Counted from the first letter of the stretch, positions 4,173 to 10,498 are shown. The stretch is DNA of 10,498 bases from an uncultured Bacilli bacterium (GCA_910583685.1 CAJTXY010000038.1:1-10498), one strand, 5' to 3'. A program made the numbers and translations. The notes: a model not told the origin generated them from the letters alone.

Positions 4173-7139
4173 ATGTTTACACCAATCTATATTAAAAGTA
4201 ATTATTCACTTTTGTCTAGTATGTTGACTATAGATGATATTATTTCCTATAGTATAGAAAATAATCTTACTTCTTGTTTTTTGACTGATACTAATATGTA
4301 TGGAGCGATGGAGTTTTATCAAAAATGTAGGAAGAAAAACTTAAATCCTATTTTAGGGTTAGAACTTACAATAGATGATGTTATTCTTTTAGTATATGCT
4401 AAAAATTATCAAGGTTATCAAAGCTTAATTAAGTTATCAACTCTTCAAAATGAAGGCAAACTTACTTTGGAAGGCATATGTAAGTTCTATCATCAATTAA
4501 TATTAGTATTGCCAGTATATAATGAGTTTATCTATTCAGAATTGGTAAATATATTTGATGATGTTTATTTAGGATATCAAAATAAAGAAGAGGAGCAGCA
4601 AGTACTTAAAATTACAGATCGTATTATTTTTTGTAGAGAGTGTTTGGCTTTTACTAGAAGTGATATAGATATTTTAACTTATCTTTATCGAATTCGTGAT
4701 AATAAGACAATTAGTGATGATGTGGTTTATGATATTGAGCATAAATTTTTAAAATCTTTTTCTTTATTAGAATTTACTTCTGATCGGGGACTTATGAATA
4801 TTGAAAAAATCATTACGAAGTGTCACTTAGAGTTTCCGAAGGCAACTTTGTTATTGCCGATTTATGATACTAAAAATGGTCTTGATGCTGGTACTTATTT
4901 ATTTGAACTTTCTAAAGCAGGTCTAAAAAGGCGACTTGGTGGGCAGATTTCTTCTCTTTACCAAACTCGATTGCAATACGAACTTCATATTATTGAGCAG
5001 ATGGGATTTAGTAATTATTTTTTGGTTGTTTACGATTTCATTAAATATGCAAAGCAAAATGATATTTTGGTAGGACCAGGTAGAGGAAGTGCAGCAGGAT
5101 CACTGGTTTCCTATTCTTTAGGAATTACAGATATTGATCCTTTAGAATACGATCTTTTATTTGAACGTTTTTTAAATCCTGAACGTATTACGATGCCCGA
5201 TATTGATACTGATTTTCCTGATCAAAGAAGAGCAGAGGTCATTCAATATGTAACTGAGAAATATGGAGAGAAGAAAGTTGCGGGGATTGTGACTTTTGGT
5301 ACAATGGGGGCGAAACAGGCACTTCGTGATATAGCACGGGTTTTAAATATTCCTTCTTATAAAGTGGATGCTTTATCTAAGTTTATTCCTGCTTTTACTA
5401 AGGAAAGACTTGCTGACTTTTATCGGAATAGTTCTGGTTTTAAAGCGAAAATTGATAGTGATTATCAACTAAAGAAGCTTTTTGATATTGCGTGTCGTAT
5501 TGAGGGGTATCCTCGTCATACCTCTTCTCATGCTGCTGGTATTGTTATGTGTCAGAAAGATTTAGATGAAGTACTTCCTTTAACGGTCAGTGAGGGAATA
5601 TATTTGACTAGTTATTCTATGGAATATTTAGAAGACCTTGGGCTTTTAAAAATGGATTTTTTGGGTCTTAAAAATTTAACGCTTATTACTAATGTTATGG
5701 ATGATGTTTTTCGGCATACAGGTCAGAGGATTGATTTTCAAAAAATTCCGTTACAGGATGAGAAAGTTTTTCAGCTTTTTCAAGTGGCAGATACTACTGG
5801 GATTTTTCAATTTGAGTCTACAGGTATGCGTAATTTTTTAAAACGATTATGTCCTAATTCATTTGAAGACATTTTTGCAGCGATTGCTCTTTTTAGACCA
5901 GGACCTGCAGAAAATATTGATACTTATATTAGAAGAAAACATGGACAAGAAAAAATTACATATATGGATCCGTGTTTGGAAGATATTTTGAAAAATACAT
6001 ATGGTATTATTGTTTATCAGGAACAGATTATGCAAGTTGCCAGTCGTTTTGCTGGTTATTCTTTGGGGGAGGCTGATATTTTAAGACGAGCAATGAGCAA
6101 GAAAAAAGTTGATTTGTTAAAAGCAGAGGAAGAGCGATTTATAAAAAAGAGTATGAAGTTGGGCCATAGTTTAGAAAAGTCCAAAGAGATTTTTGCTTTA
6201 ATTTTAAAGTTTGCAGGCTATGGCTTTAATCGAAGTCATTCGGTGGCTTATTCTATTATTGCTTGTAAAATGGCTTATTTAAAGGTATATTATCCTAGTT
6301 TCTTTTTTAGTAATTTGCTTACTAACGTTATTGGAAGTGAATCTAAAACCAAAGAGTATATTATAGAGGCAAGATGTCAGAATCTTTGTGTAGAAAAGCC
6401 AAATATTAATTTAAGTAGTGATCGATATGTAGTTGTTGATCAAAAAATTATTTATCCTTTTTCTAATATTAAACAAGTTGGGGTTGTAGCTACTAAGAGT
6501 ATTTTAAAGGCCCGTCAGGAGGGAGCCTTTAAAGATATTTATGATGCTTTTAGTCGGCTTGTTTTGCAAGGGGTTACTAGGAAGACTTTTGAATCTTTAA
6601 TTTTATCTGATGCTTTTTCTTGTTTTCATTATAATAAAGCTACTTTGATTTATAATTTAGATAGTTTAATGAATTATGCAGAATTAACGAAAGATTTGGA
6701 TCCTTCCCTTGTGATGACTCCAGAAATAGAACTTAGGGATGAGTATTTGTTGGGAGAGGAATTAGAAGGAGAACTTTCTGTTTTTGGATTTTATTTTACA
6801 CATCATCCTACTACAATTTATAAAAGCAAGTATCCTCATTGTATTGATTTAAAAGATGTCGCCAAGTTTTTTGCTAAAAAAGTGGAAACCCTTGTTTTGG
6901 TCGATCGTGTTAAAGTAATTAACACAAAAAAGGGTGATAAAATGGCCTTTTTGACAGCTAGTGATGAAATCCAAAGTATGAATTATACTTTGTTTCCCAA
7001 GACTTATCAAATGTATGCTGATATTTCACGGGGAGAAGTTGTAAAGATTATTGGTAGTGTAGAAAAAAGATTAAATGAAATTCAGATTATTGTAGATAAA
7101 ATAGAAAGGGTGGATCTTAATGAAAGTAAAGAAAGATAG
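4173..7139 (+). CDS. dnaE: DNA polymerase III subunit alpha, DnaE type
   Basis: This 988-residue C-family replicative polymerase is shorter than the usual 1,100-1,160 residues. Order: N-terminal PHP domain (about 1-200), palm/fingers, helix-hairpin-helix region, C-terminal OB fold (about 898-985, from LVLVDRVKVINTKKGDK). The polymerase core is intact: GPGRGSAAGS (301-310), catalytic PDIDTDF (342-348; Asp345 and Asp347), third catalytic Asp495 in KMDFLGL, plus FRPGPAENI and the YQEQIM and RRAMSKKK motifs. The PHP domain is degenerate: the metal-binding HLHVHS start reads IYIKSN and TDHGNMFG reads TDTNMYG, so exonuclease or metal function there is probably lost. No exonuclease insertion (EDxxTTG/FNxxFD type) is seen, so it is not PolC. 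The start follows AAGGAGG (4159-4165) by 7 bases. It is first gene of an operon and overlaps lspA by 20 bases. Confidence 0.96.
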   Translation: MFTPIYIKSNYSLLSSMLTIDDIISYSIENNLTSCFLTDTNMYGAMEFYQKCRKKNLNPILGLELTIDDVILLVYAKNYQGYQSLIKLSTLQNEGKLTLEGICKFYHQLILVLPVYNEFIYSELVNIFDDVYLGYQNKEEEQQVLKITDRIIFCRECLAFTRSDIDILTYLYRIRDNKTISDDVVYDIEHKFLKSFSLLEFTSDRGLMNIEKIITKCHLEFPKATLLLPIYDTKNGLDAGTYLFELSKAGLKRRLGGQISSLYQTRLQYELHIIEQMGFSNYFLVVYDFIKYAKQNDILVGPGRGSAAGSLVSYSLGITDIDPLEYDLLFERFLNPERITMPDIDTDFPDQRRAEVIQYVTEKYGEKKVAGIVTFGTMGAKQALRDIARVLNIPSYKVDALSKFIPAFTKERLADFYRNSSGFKAKIDSDYQLKKLFDIACRIEGYPRHTSSHAAGIVMCQKDLDEVLPLTVSEGIYLTSYSMEYLEDLGLLKMDFLGLKNLTLITNVMDDVFRHTGQRIDFQKIPLQDEKVFQLFQVADTTGIFQFESTGMRNFLKRLCPNSFEDIFAAIALFRPGPAENIDTYIRRKHGQEKITYMDPCLEDILKNTYGIIVYQEQIMQVASRFAGYSLGEADILRRAMSKKKVDLLKAEEERFIKKSMKLGHSLEKSKEIFALILKFAGYGFNRSHSVAYSIIACKMAYLKVYYPSFFFSNLLTNVIGSESKTKEYIIEARCQNLCVEKPNINLSSDRYVVVDQKIIYPFSNIKQVGVVATKSILKARQEGAFKDIYDAFSRLVLQGVTRKTFESLILSDAFSCFHYNKATLIYNLDSLMNYAELTKDLDPSLVMTPEIELRDEYLLGEELEGELSVFGFYFTHHPTTIYKSKYPHCIDLKDVAKFFAKKVETLVLVDRVKVINTKKGDKMAFLTASDEIQSMNYTLFPKTYQMYADISRGEVVKIIGSVEKRLNEIQIIVDKIERVDLNESKER

Positions 7140-7602
7140 TATTTATGTAATTACTTTGATTGTACTTATTGTTGACCAATTTATTAAATTTATAATTAGG
7201 AGCAATATGAGACTTTTAGAGTCTATTTCCTTGATTCCTAACTTTTTTTCTCTTACTTATATTGAGAATAAAGGAGCAGCTTTTGGTGTTTTTTCATCTA
7301 CCACTTGGTTTTTGGTTATAGTTAGCTTTATTGCTTTTTATTTCTTATTACGATATATTAGGGAGGAAAAAGAGTGGAATATGTTTAAAATCGTTTCCTT
7401 TGGTTTTATATTAGGGGGGCTTGTTGGAAATTTAATTGATCGTCTGTTATATCATAGTGTTACTGATTATTTAGATTTTAATTTATTTGGTTATGCAGCA
7501 CCTATTTTTAATTTTGCAGATATTATGATTGTAGTTGGTGCTATAATGGTTGTAATTGAGGTTGTGAGGAGTGAAATAGATGAACGTAGAAAAAGAAGCT
7601 AA
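7120..7602 (+). CDS. lspA: Lipoprotein signal peptidase (signal peptidase II)
   Basis: This 160-residue, four-helix membrane aspartyl protease cleaves the signal peptide of diacylglyceryl-modified prolipoproteins before the lipobox cysteine. Conserved blocks are all present: VDQFIK (18-23), NKGAAFG (50-56), GGLVGNLIDR (99-108), VTDYLDF (114-120) and FNFADI (130-135). The expected catalytic pair is Asp116 (VTDY) and Asp134 (NFAD). Length is normal for the family. The start codon lies inside the end of dnaE (20-base overlap), with GGGTGG (7108-7113) as ribosome binding site, so translation is probably coupled. The gene order lspA then an RluD-family gene is the common Firmicutes arrangement and supports both calls. 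Its presence implies the organism makes lipoproteins. Confidence 0.97.
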   Translation: MKVKKDSIYVITLIVLIVDQFIKFIIRSNMRLLESISLIPNFFSLTYIENKGAAFGVFSSTTWFLVIVSFIAFYFLLRYIREEKEWNMFKIVSFGFILGGLVGNLIDRLLYHSVTDYLDFNLFGYAAPIFNFADIMIVVGAIMVVIEVVRSEIDERRKRS

Positions 7603-8458
7603 AGATATGCGAATTGATCAATATTTAAGCGAAAGGTTAGAGCTTTCTAGGAGTAGAATTCAAAAACTTATTAAAGAGGGAAAAGTTTTTGTTAATGAAA
7701 AGGCTATAAAAGCAAATTATCTTTTAAAAGAGGATGACTTCATTTCTGTAGATGATTTTTTTGATTCTGAGATTTCTGTGGAACCAGAAAATCTTCCGAT
7801 TGATATTGTTTATGAAGATGAAGATTTACTTTTAATTAATAAAGCTTCTGGTATGGTTGTCCATCCTGCACCAGGACATTATAATGGTACACTTGTAAAT
7901 GCACTTTTATATTATTTGAAAAAGAGTGCTACCAATTATCTGCGTCCTGGGATTGTTCATCGGCTTGATAAAGATACTTCTGGTGTGATGATTGTTGCTA
8001 AAAATGAAAAGATACATGAGATTTTGAGTGAGATGATTAAGAATAAGCAAGTAGAGAGAAAGTATTTAGCACTTGTTGATGGGGTCATTCCAAATGATAG
8101 TGGAACAATTGATGTTCCTATTGGACGTGACGTTAATAATCGTCAAAAGATGGCTGCCACAGATATTAATAGTAAAAACGCAATTACTCATTTTAAGGTT
8201 TTAAAACGATATCAAAAAAATACTTTGATTGAATGTACTTTGGATACAGGACGCACACATCAGATTCGGGTACATATGGCCTATATTGGTTATCCCGTTC
8301 ATAATGATCCACTTTATAATAAAAAAAAGGCAACAGATTTTGGACAAATGTTGCATTCTAAAAGTATACGTTTTATTCATCCAATTACACAGCAAGAAAT
8401 CTATTTTGAAGTAGAAGCTCCTGAAGAGTTTTTATGTGAGTTGGAAGAATTAGGGTAG
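7580..8458 (+). CDS. RluD-family rRNA pseudouridine synthase
   Basis: This 292-residue enzyme of the RluA/RluC/RluD family isomerises uridine to pseudouridine in large-subunit rRNA. It has an N-terminal S4 RNA-binding domain (about 10-60, MRIDQYLSERL..SRSRIQKLIKEGKVFVN) followed by the catalytic domain. The active-site motif HRLDKDTSG (127-135) carries catalytic Asp130, and GRTHQIRVHMAYIGYPVHND (224-243) is the second family signature. Length is typical. The start ATG lies 23 bases inside lspA, with AGGAG (7567-7571) 8 bases upstream. It corresponds by context to Bacillus ylyB (downstream of lspA). The exact target uridines cannot be assigned from sequence. Its 3' end overlaps the convergent tspO gene by 9 bases and no terminator is visible after it. 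Confidence 0.94.
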   Translation: MNVEKEAKDMRIDQYLSERLELSRSRIQKLIKEGKVFVNEKAIKANYLLKEDDFISVDDFFDSEISVEPENLPIDIVYEDEDLLLINKASGMVVHPAPGHYNGTLVNALLYYLKKSATNYLRPGIVHRLDKDTSGVMIVAKNEKIHEILSEMIKNKQVERKYLALVDGVIPNDSGTIDVPIGRDVNNRQKMAATDINSKNAITHFKVLKRYQKNTLIECTLDTGRTHQIRVHMAYIGYPVHNDPLYNKKKATDFGQMLHSKSIRFIHPITQQEIYFEVEAPEEFLCELEELG

Positions 8459-8911
8459 TGTATTGATAATATAAATTGTAAGCGATAGAATAGTGGCAAA
8501 AAGACTTAAAAGTACATAGGGGTTTAGATATTTTGTGCTTTTTTCACTTAAATTGGCGGTTTCCTCATATAAGAAAAGACAGGTAATAAAAGTTCCAATA
8601 CAAGTAACAAAACCTAGAAAAGTACTATGGAGATAGAAAAATACAACTGTAAATAATTGATTTAATAAATAGTTTAATAACAGTGTTTTTTTGTAACTTT
8701 TTGGTAGGCTGGTCCAAGTACATTCACTTATTAAAATATAGATAGAAATAGCAATTCCTATATAAGTTATTGTCCAAGCGATAGAATAAAAAATTGGTGG
8801 CGGTGTAAAAAAAGGAAGTTTTAGAGAGTTATAAAAGTTTAAGTCAATTGGTATCAGACTAGATAAAAACCAAGGTATTAGACATATTATAAATAATAAT
8901 ATTTTTTTCAA
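8450..8911 (-). CDS. tspO: TspO/MBR family membrane protein
   Basis: This is a five-helix membrane protein of the TspO/peripheral benzodiazepine receptor family, which binds porphyrins and sterol-like ligands and acts in stress responses in bacteria. The key signature is FYNSLKLPFFTPPPIFYSI (26-44) followed by AWTITYIGIAISIYIL, matching WYxxLxKPxFxPPxxVFxxVWTxLYxxMGIA. The later blocks NYLLNQLFTVVFFYLH (80-95) and LNPYVLLSLFATILSLTIYIIN (129-150) match the family but lack most of its tryptophans. The frame opens at an ATG (8932) with no ribosome binding site. GAGGTG (plus 8920-8925) sits 8 bases before a TTG at 8909-8911, giving a 153-residue protein starting MKKILLFIICLIPWF, which I prefer. 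It is convergent with, and overlaps, the RluD-family gene by 9 bases. The ligand is unknown. Confidence 0.85.
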   Translation of the reverse strand: MKKILLFIICLIPWFLSSLIPIDLNFYNSLKLPFFTPPPIFYSIAWTITYIGIAISIYILISECTWTSLPKSYKKTLLLNYLLNQLFTVVFFYLHSTFLGFVTCIGTFITCLFLYEETANLSEKSTKYLNPYVLLSLFATILSLTIYIINTLP

Positions 8912-9081
8912 GCTTGAATCACCTCTTTCCATATTCTATGATTTGGTATATAATAATAGTAGTCTTTTTTTATTTATTCTATTTATGATTGAAGATGATT
9001 TCTATAATATAGGAGATGTTTTTAGAAGAATTCTAGTATAGTATTAGTATATTATTTATAAAATGATAAAGGAGCGATATT
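8912..9081. other. Divergent intergenic region between tspO and the rhomboid gene
   Basis: This AT-rich stretch must hold both promoters, but neither is clear. For the rightward gene, TATATT (9048-9053) has the right distance to the start codon (28 bases), while TATAAT (9003-9008) and TGGTATATAAT (8944-8954) are better matches further away. The hexamer TAGTAT occurs three times at 9034, 9039 and 9045. For tspO only AT-rich -10-like sequence (TATTATTATATA, minus strand) is visible. No convincing small gene was found. Confidence 0.4.
8918..8926 (-). promoter_or_regulatory. Ribosome binding site deciding a TTG start for tspO
   Basis: On the minus strand AGAGGTGAT is 8 bases (from GAGGTG) upstream of TTG AAA AAA. 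The alternative ATG 21 bases earlier would place this site inside the coding region and has only CATAGAAT before it. Confidence 0.75.
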
Positions 9082-10242
9082 ATGGAACAAAGTGTTGAGC
9101 TTATGATTGATGATAAAAATATGATTGTAATGAAATTGCTTCATTATTTTATTACAGAAAAAAATTATAATCCTATAATTTTACAAGGTGTAGAAAATGA
9201 GATTTGGTTAGAAAACTTAGATGAAGATTATAAGATTATTCGGATTGTATCTAGTTATATTCATAATGATGAACAATTTCGGTTTGATATGTTTAAAACA
9301 AAACGTATTATGAGAAAGATAAAGAAGAAAACTTTATCTTTAAAAATGAATACACTGAGTATTTTTTTAGATTTAGGTGAAAATGTTAATCTTGGGGATA
9401 ATATTACGAAGGATGTAGATTGTTTGAAAATACTTGAAGAGCAAGATTTCAAGAATAGCCAAATTGTTACTAATACTTTCCCTGATCTTACAAAGAAACT
9501 TAAGTATTCAGAGGAAGGGTTACAATTATTTGCTAAAATTACAAATGATATCAATGTTCATAATAAGACAGATGCTGAAAAGATGGATGAAGTCTTTAAA
9601 CAAAGGGTTCCTTATGTTACTTATTTTTTGATAGGCTTTTGTATGCTTCTTTATTTCTTTCCTATTCTTTTTGGTAGTTATGATTATGTTATTGCTAACT
9701 TTTCTATTTTTCCAAGGGCTATTCGAGCTGGAGAATACTATAGGCTTTTAACGGGGGCTTTTTTACACGGTAGTCTTGTTCATTTGCTTTTTAACTGCTA
9801 TGCCTTATTTGTTATTGGTAGTCAGCTTGAGAACTTTTTAGGAAGGACAAAGTATTTGTTTGTTTATTTGTTTAGTGCAGTTACAGCTTCTTTGACATCA
9901 ATGTTATTTTTAGGTAATGGTGTTAGTATTGGAGCCAGTGGTGCTATTTTTGGACTTATGGGGTCCTTGGTTTATTTCGGTTATCATTATCGAGTATATT
10001 TAGGTAATATTATGAAAAGTCAAATTATTCCTCTTATCTTGTTTAATTTATTATTAGGATTTGTGTTACCAGGAATTGATAATTTTGCTCATATTGGAGG
10101 ACTTATTGGTGGGAGCTTAATTACAATTTCTTTAGGAATTAAGTATAAAAGTTCTGCTTTTGAAAAGATTAATGGATGGATTATTACATTTATTTATCTT
10201 AGTTTCCTTATATATCTAGGTTTTGTTTATAGTGTACAATAA
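9082..10242 (+). CDS. Rhomboid family intramembrane serine protease, GluP-like
   Basis: This 386-residue membrane protease cleaves transmembrane substrates within the bilayer. Residues 1 to about 175 form a soluble, mainly cytosolic domain without recognisable motif, comparable in position to the N-terminal domain of Bacillus GluP/YqgP. Residues about 178-385 form the six- to seven-helix rhomboid core. Diagnostic motifs: GEYYRLLTGAFLHGSLVHLLFN (217-238; His229, His234, Asn238), the catalytic serine in GASGAIFG (284-291; Ser286), and the catalytic histidine in NFAHIGGLIGG (334-344; His337). The Ser-His dyad is therefore intact. Bacillus GluP is longer because of C-terminal TPR repeats, which are absent here. 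The start follows AAAGGAG (9068-9074) by 7 bases. A palindromic terminator lies just downstream, so it is probably transcribed alone. Substrates are unknown. Confidence 0.93.
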   Translation: MEQSVELMIDDKNMIVMKLLHYFITEKNYNPIILQGVENEIWLENLDEDYKIIRIVSSYIHNDEQFRFDMFKTKRIMRKIKKKTLSLKMNTLSIFLDLGENVNLGDNITKDVDCLKILEEQDFKNSQIVTNTFPDLTKKLKYSEEGLQLFAKITNDINVHNKTDAEKMDEVFKQRVPYVTYFLIGFCMLLYFFPILFGSYDYVIANFSIFPRAIRAGEYYRLLTGAFLHGSLVHLLFNCYALFVIGSQLENFLGRTKYLFVYLFSAVTASLTSMLFLGNGVSIGASGAIFGLMGSLVYFGYHYRVYLGNIMKSQIIPLILFNLLLGFVLPGIDNFAHIGGLIGGSLITISLGIKYKSSAFEKINGWIITFIYLSFLIYLGFVYSVQ

Positions 10243-10255
10243 AGAAATATAATTC

Positions 10256-10282
10256 AAGTGTATGAATATTCATACATTTTTT
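10256..10282 (+). terminator. Terminator of the rhomboid gene
   Basis: The 18-base perfect palindrome TGTATGAATATTCATACA (10259-10276) is extended by G-U and A-U pairs to AAG...ATTT (10256-10279), followed by TTTTTT, C, TTT. It lies 13 bases after the stop. The central few bases must form the loop, leaving about a 9-10 bp stem. Confidence 0.75.
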
Positions 10283-10291
10283 CTTTGTTTT

Positions 10292-10300
10292 TGATATAAT
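10292..10300 (+). promoter_or_regulatory. Extended -10 promoter directly after the rhomboid terminator
   Basis: TGATATAAT (TATAAT at 10295-10300) is a perfect extended -10, with a predicted start near 10307. No protein start with a ribosome binding site follows for at least 190 bases, so its product is either an RNA or a long leader. The -10 lies within the perfect palindrome ATATAATTATAT (10294-10305). Confidence 0.65.
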
Positions 10301-10306
10301 TATATT

Positions 10307-10425
10307 ATAGTGATCGGAAATATAATGCTTGGAAAATTAAAGTGTTAATTACAAAAAGCTGGAATAAAGTAATCAGGTATTTTGTATTATTTTAGCTTTT
10401 AATTAATTTTCCTATATTTTTTCTT
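10307..10425 (+). ncRNA. Candidate structured small RNA or leader ending in a T-tract
   Basis: The segment folds into one long hairpin. AAATATA (10318-10324) pairs with TATATTT (10413-10419). GGAAAATTAA (10331-10340) pairs with TTAATTTTCC (10403-10412). AAAAGCT (10354-10360) pairs with AGCTTTT (10394-10400). AAAGTAAT (10366-10373) pairs with ATTATTTT (10386-10393, one G-U). Bulges (6, 13 and 5 bases) all lie on the 5' arm, while the 3' arm is almost continuous. The helix ends in TTTTTTCTTT. With the promoter at 10292-10300 this defines a transcript of about 115-120 bases. It matches no RNA family I know. Alternatives are a 5' leader or attenuator of a gene beyond the window, or a palindromic repeat element. 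Pairing was done by eye. Confidence 0.45.
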
Positions 10426-10475
10426 TGTTACTATAAAACTACAATTTTTTCATATAAAATTAGATAAAATGTCTA

Positions 10476-10498
10476 TCATAAAGTTAGTTACTTTATGA
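10476..10498. repeat. Perfect inverted repeat at the window edge
   Basis: TCATAAAGT (10476-10484) and ACTTTATGA (10490-10498) are exact reverse complements separated by TAGTT. A possible -10, TAAAAT (10465-10470), lies just upstream, which would place the dyad over the transcription start like a repressor operator. It could also be a terminator stem whose T-tract lies outside the window. Leftward there is no T-tract after it, so it is not a terminator for the minus strand. Confidence 0.55.

Noticed and set aside
8201..8414. Two overlapping open frames (both strands) inside the RluD-family gene
   Set aside because: They are out of frame with a well-supported enzyme and have no start signals.
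8985..9041. Possible 18-residue peptide (MIEDDFYNIGDVFRRILV) upstream of the rhomboid gene
   Set aside because: No ribosome binding site precedes it, and an open frame this short is expected by chance; a nested ATG at 9015 directly touches an AGGAG, too close to work.
9261..9631. Two open frames (both strands) inside the rhomboid gene
   Set aside because: They are shadows of the real reading frame, with low-complexity hydrophobic or lysine-rich translation and no ribosome binding sites.
10342..10395. Possible 17-residue peptide (GTG start, LITKSWNKVIRYFVLF) in the right-end structured segment, reminiscent of a small toxin
   Set aside because: The only upstream purine run is weak, the start is GTG, and the sequence is better explained by the stem pairing.
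10316..10421. MITE or insertion remnant with terminal inverted repeats
   Set aside because: I found no target-site duplication flanking GGAAAATTAA...TTAATTTTCC, and the promoter plus T-tract fits an RNA gene better. A genome-wide copy search would decide.
10307..10425. 6S RNA identity for the right-end hairpin
   Set aside because: It is too short (about 115 against about 190 bases) and lacks the large central bubble with flanking stems typical of 6S RNA.
1..10498. CRISPR arrays, phage genes, insertion sequences, toxin-antitoxin or defence genes
   Set aside because: No regularly spaced repeats, transposase, integrase or defence motifs were seen in any frame; the window is a housekeeping region.

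Overview
The window is very AT-rich and densely packed. It reads as part of a low-GC Gram-positive chromosome (Bacillota/Bacilli, possibly one of the reduced uncultured lineages related to Mollicutes). The reasons are strong AGGAGG-type ribosome binding sites, U-tract terminators, the lspA-rluD gene order known from Firmicutes, a short DnaE-type replicase, and family resemblances (TypA, DedA, GluP-like rhomboid, TspO). TGA is used as a stop in dedA and conserved tryptophans are TGG, so the standard bacterial code fits. The lineage call is inference; no taxonomic marker was compared.

Layout from left to right. A tRNA-Gly(TCC) lies on the minus strand (3-76) with its own near-consensus promoter. 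A DedA-family membrane protein (379-978) is translationally coupled to a previously unlisted 56-residue membrane protein (978-1148), followed by a terminator. The ribosome-associated GTPase TypA/BipA follows (1266-3086) with a strong terminator, then a single-pass membrane-anchored protein with a two-cysteine outer domain (3161-3841). A small minus-strand gene for ribosomal protein bL28 (3867-4046) shares a bidirectional terminator with that gene and is divergent from dnaE. The operon dnaE-lspA-rluD (4173-8458) has genes overlapping by 20 and 23 bases. A convergent tspO gene (8450-8911, minus) overlaps the end of rluD by 9 bases and probably starts at TTG. A rhomboid protease with a long cytosolic domain (9082-10242) ends in a palindromic terminator. 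The last 250 bases hold no protein gene. They contain a strong extended -10 promoter, a long imperfect hairpin ending in a T-tract (candidate small RNA or structured leader), and a perfect inverted repeat cut off by the window edge.

Functionally this is mostly core housekeeping: translation (tRNA-Gly, bL28, TypA, rRNA pseudouridylation by the RluD-family enzyme), replication (DnaE), and envelope maintenance (DedA lipid transporter family, LspA, rhomboid protease, TspO). I found no phage, transposon, CRISPR or defence system. The most unusual points are a DnaE whose PHP domain has lost nearly all metal-binding residues, the near-universal use of extended -10 (TGn) promoters, promoters built into or directly against terminators, and the structured non-coding segment at the right end.
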